DNA of 34,818 nucleotides from Actinomycetes bacterium. GTDB taxonomy: Bacteria > Actinomycetota > Acidimicrobiia > Acidimicrobiales > Acidimicrobiaceae. The position numbers and the translations under genes are program-made. Below are positions 34,241 to 34,818 of this stretch, one piece after another. The first letter of the stretch is position 1, and the number at the start of each line of letters is the position of its first letter. The DNA lies in contig JAKAQR010000029.1 in the NCBI GenBank assembly GCA_021819725.1, positions 1 to 34,818 of the forward strand. Reading direction: 5' to 3'. The notes under the pieces were generated by a model. That model searched no databases and was not told the DNA's origin. It saw nothing but the letters and a program-made list of their open reading frames with translations.

Positions 34241-34735
34241 TTAGTCGCGGAAGTTGACGAATTGCAACGGAACGTCAGCGATCTGCTCTTTGAGTTGGGT
34301 CATGACTGCTTGCAGATCGTCACGCTTTTTGCTGGTGACCCGCACCTGCTCCCCCTGGATCTGTGCCTGGACGCCCTTGATGGCCATCGTTTTGATGGCT
34401 CCGGTAACCTGCTTTGCCCGCTCACCCTCGAGGCCAGAGATGAGACGGATCGATTGGCGTACCGTACCCTTAGCTGCGTCCTCCACCTTTTGTCGGTCGA
34501 GGGCCTTGAGCGAGACAGAACGCTTGACAAGCCGTTCTTCGAGCACGGTCATCACTGCTTTGAGGCGGTCCGGCGTATTCGAAGCGAGGGTGATAATCTG
34601 GTCACTCTCATTCAAAACCACTGAGGAATCGGTGTTCTTAAAGTCGAAGCGCGTAGCGATCTCGCGACTTGCCTGGTCAACCGCATTTTTAACTTCTTGG
34701 ATATCAATCTCTGAAACTACGTCGAATGAAGGCAT
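34241..34735 (-). CDS. yajQ: YajQ-family nucleotide-binding protein
   Basis: A 164-residue YajQ-family protein with the two-domain ferredoxin-like fold typical of the group. Recognisable stretches are MPSFDVVSEIDIQEVKNAVD, EIATRFDFKNTDSSV, KGVQAQIQGEQVRVTSKKRD and DLQAVMTQLKEQ, ending in PLQFVNFRD. Members bind RNA or nucleotides, and a Xanthomonas homologue is a cyclic di-GMP effector. Whether this one binds the nucleotide is not visible. It is the first gene of a short minus-strand operon with the MprF-like gene 9 bp downstream. There is no Shine-Dalgarno before the ATG, and an AT-rich hexamer lies only about 10 bp upstream. Confidence 0.95.
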   Translation of the reverse strand: MPSFDVVSEIDIQEVKNAVDQASREIATRFDFKNTDSSVVLNESDQIITLASNTPDRLKAVMTVLEERLVKRSVSLKALDRQKVEDAAKGTVRQSIRLISGLEGERAKQVTGAIKTMAIKGVQAQIQGEQVRVTSKKRDDLQAVMTQLKEQIADVPLQFVNFRD

Positions 34736-34745
34736 ACTGGTAGAC

Positions 34746-34751
34746 TATTAT
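34746..34751. promoter_or_regulatory. Shared AT-rich -10-like box between yajQ and tRNA-Tyr
   Basis: TATTAT at 34746-34751 (ATAATA on the minus strand) is the only AT-rich hexamer in the 26-bp gap. It could serve the tRNA on the plus strand and yajQ on the minus strand, placing the yajQ RNA start within a few bases of its ATG. No clear -35 box is seen for either direction. Confidence 0.3.
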
Positions 34752-34761
34752 GTCCTCACCA

Positions 34762-34818
34762 GGGTCGGTGCCCGAGTGGCCAATGGGAGCAGACTGTAAA
34801 TCTGCCGGCGTACGCCTA
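34762..34818 (+). tRNA. tRNA-Tyr (anticodon GUA), 5' part, cut by window end
   Basis: The first 57 nt of a class II tRNA. The acceptor strand GGGTCGG is followed by T8 and the D-arm CCC-GAGTGGCCAAT-GGG. The anticodon arm CAGACTGTAAATCTG has anticodon GTA, and the start of the long variable arm follows. The T-arm and the 3' acceptor strand lie beyond the window. Confidence 0.95.

Overview
The window looks like a chromosomal segment of a moderately GC-rich actinobacterium. The nickel superoxide dismutase with its maturation peptidase, an RsiG-type anti-sigma protein, an MshA-like glycosyltransferase next to proC and a hemACDBL run, and a full 14-gene nuo operon all point to Actinobacteria. The gene content and codon style suggest the class Acidimicrobiia (the Ferrimicrobium / Acidimicrobium / Acidithrix neighbourhood), but no 16S gene is present and this assignment is inference.

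Layout. (1) 1-3554 is an accessory, decayed region. It is mostly non-coding, with relics of a serine recombinase, a probable ATPase and a C-terminally truncated tyrosine integrase. The only intact genes are a vapBC-type toxin-antitoxin pair. The integrase relic sits immediately downstream of the 3' end of a tRNA-Lys(UUU) gene, the usual position of an integrase after insertion into a tRNA. (2) 3555-6407 holds tRNA-Lys, sodN, the divergent sodX, an RsiG-like protein carrying a c-di-GMP-binding signature, and an MshA-like glycosyltransferase. (3) 6512-13319 holds proC followed by hemA-hemC-cobA/hemD-hemB-hemL, the C5 route from glutamyl-tRNA to uroporphyrinogen III and precorrin-2 (the glutamate-1-semialdehyde, ALA, porphobilinogen and hydroxymethylbilane steps are all present). 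(4) 13469-14731 on the minus strand is a geranylgeranyl-reductase/MenJ-like flavoprotein, probably acting on menaquinone side chains. (5) 14918-29924 is a complete nuoABCDEFGHIJKLMN operon for proton-pumping NADH:quinone oxidoreductase, with nearly every junction overlapping or abutting. (6) 30044-31396 is a ClC-family chloride channel/transporter. (7) Convergent to it on the minus strand are a 947-residue membrane protein and, upstream of that, a YajQ-family protein. The membrane protein joins a degenerate metallophosphoesterase-like region to an MprF/LPG-synthase C-terminal domain. (8) A tRNA-Tyr(GUA) gene begins at 34762 and runs off the window.

How it fits together. The heme and siroheme supply genes, the quinone-modifying flavoprotein and complex I together describe a respiratory core. 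NiSOD protects it from superoxide. The ClC protein and the MprF-like protein are plausible envelope and ion-homeostasis functions. Two proteins of families tied to cyclic di-GMP (RsiG-like and YajQ) lie in the same 35 kb.

The items most worth a second look are the phosphoesterase-like/MprF fusion, the RsiG homologue with one perfect and one altered c-di-GMP motif, the minisatellite in the nuoJ 3' end, the atypical N-terminus of HemA, the mixed HemB metal site, and the eroded tRNA-Lys element.
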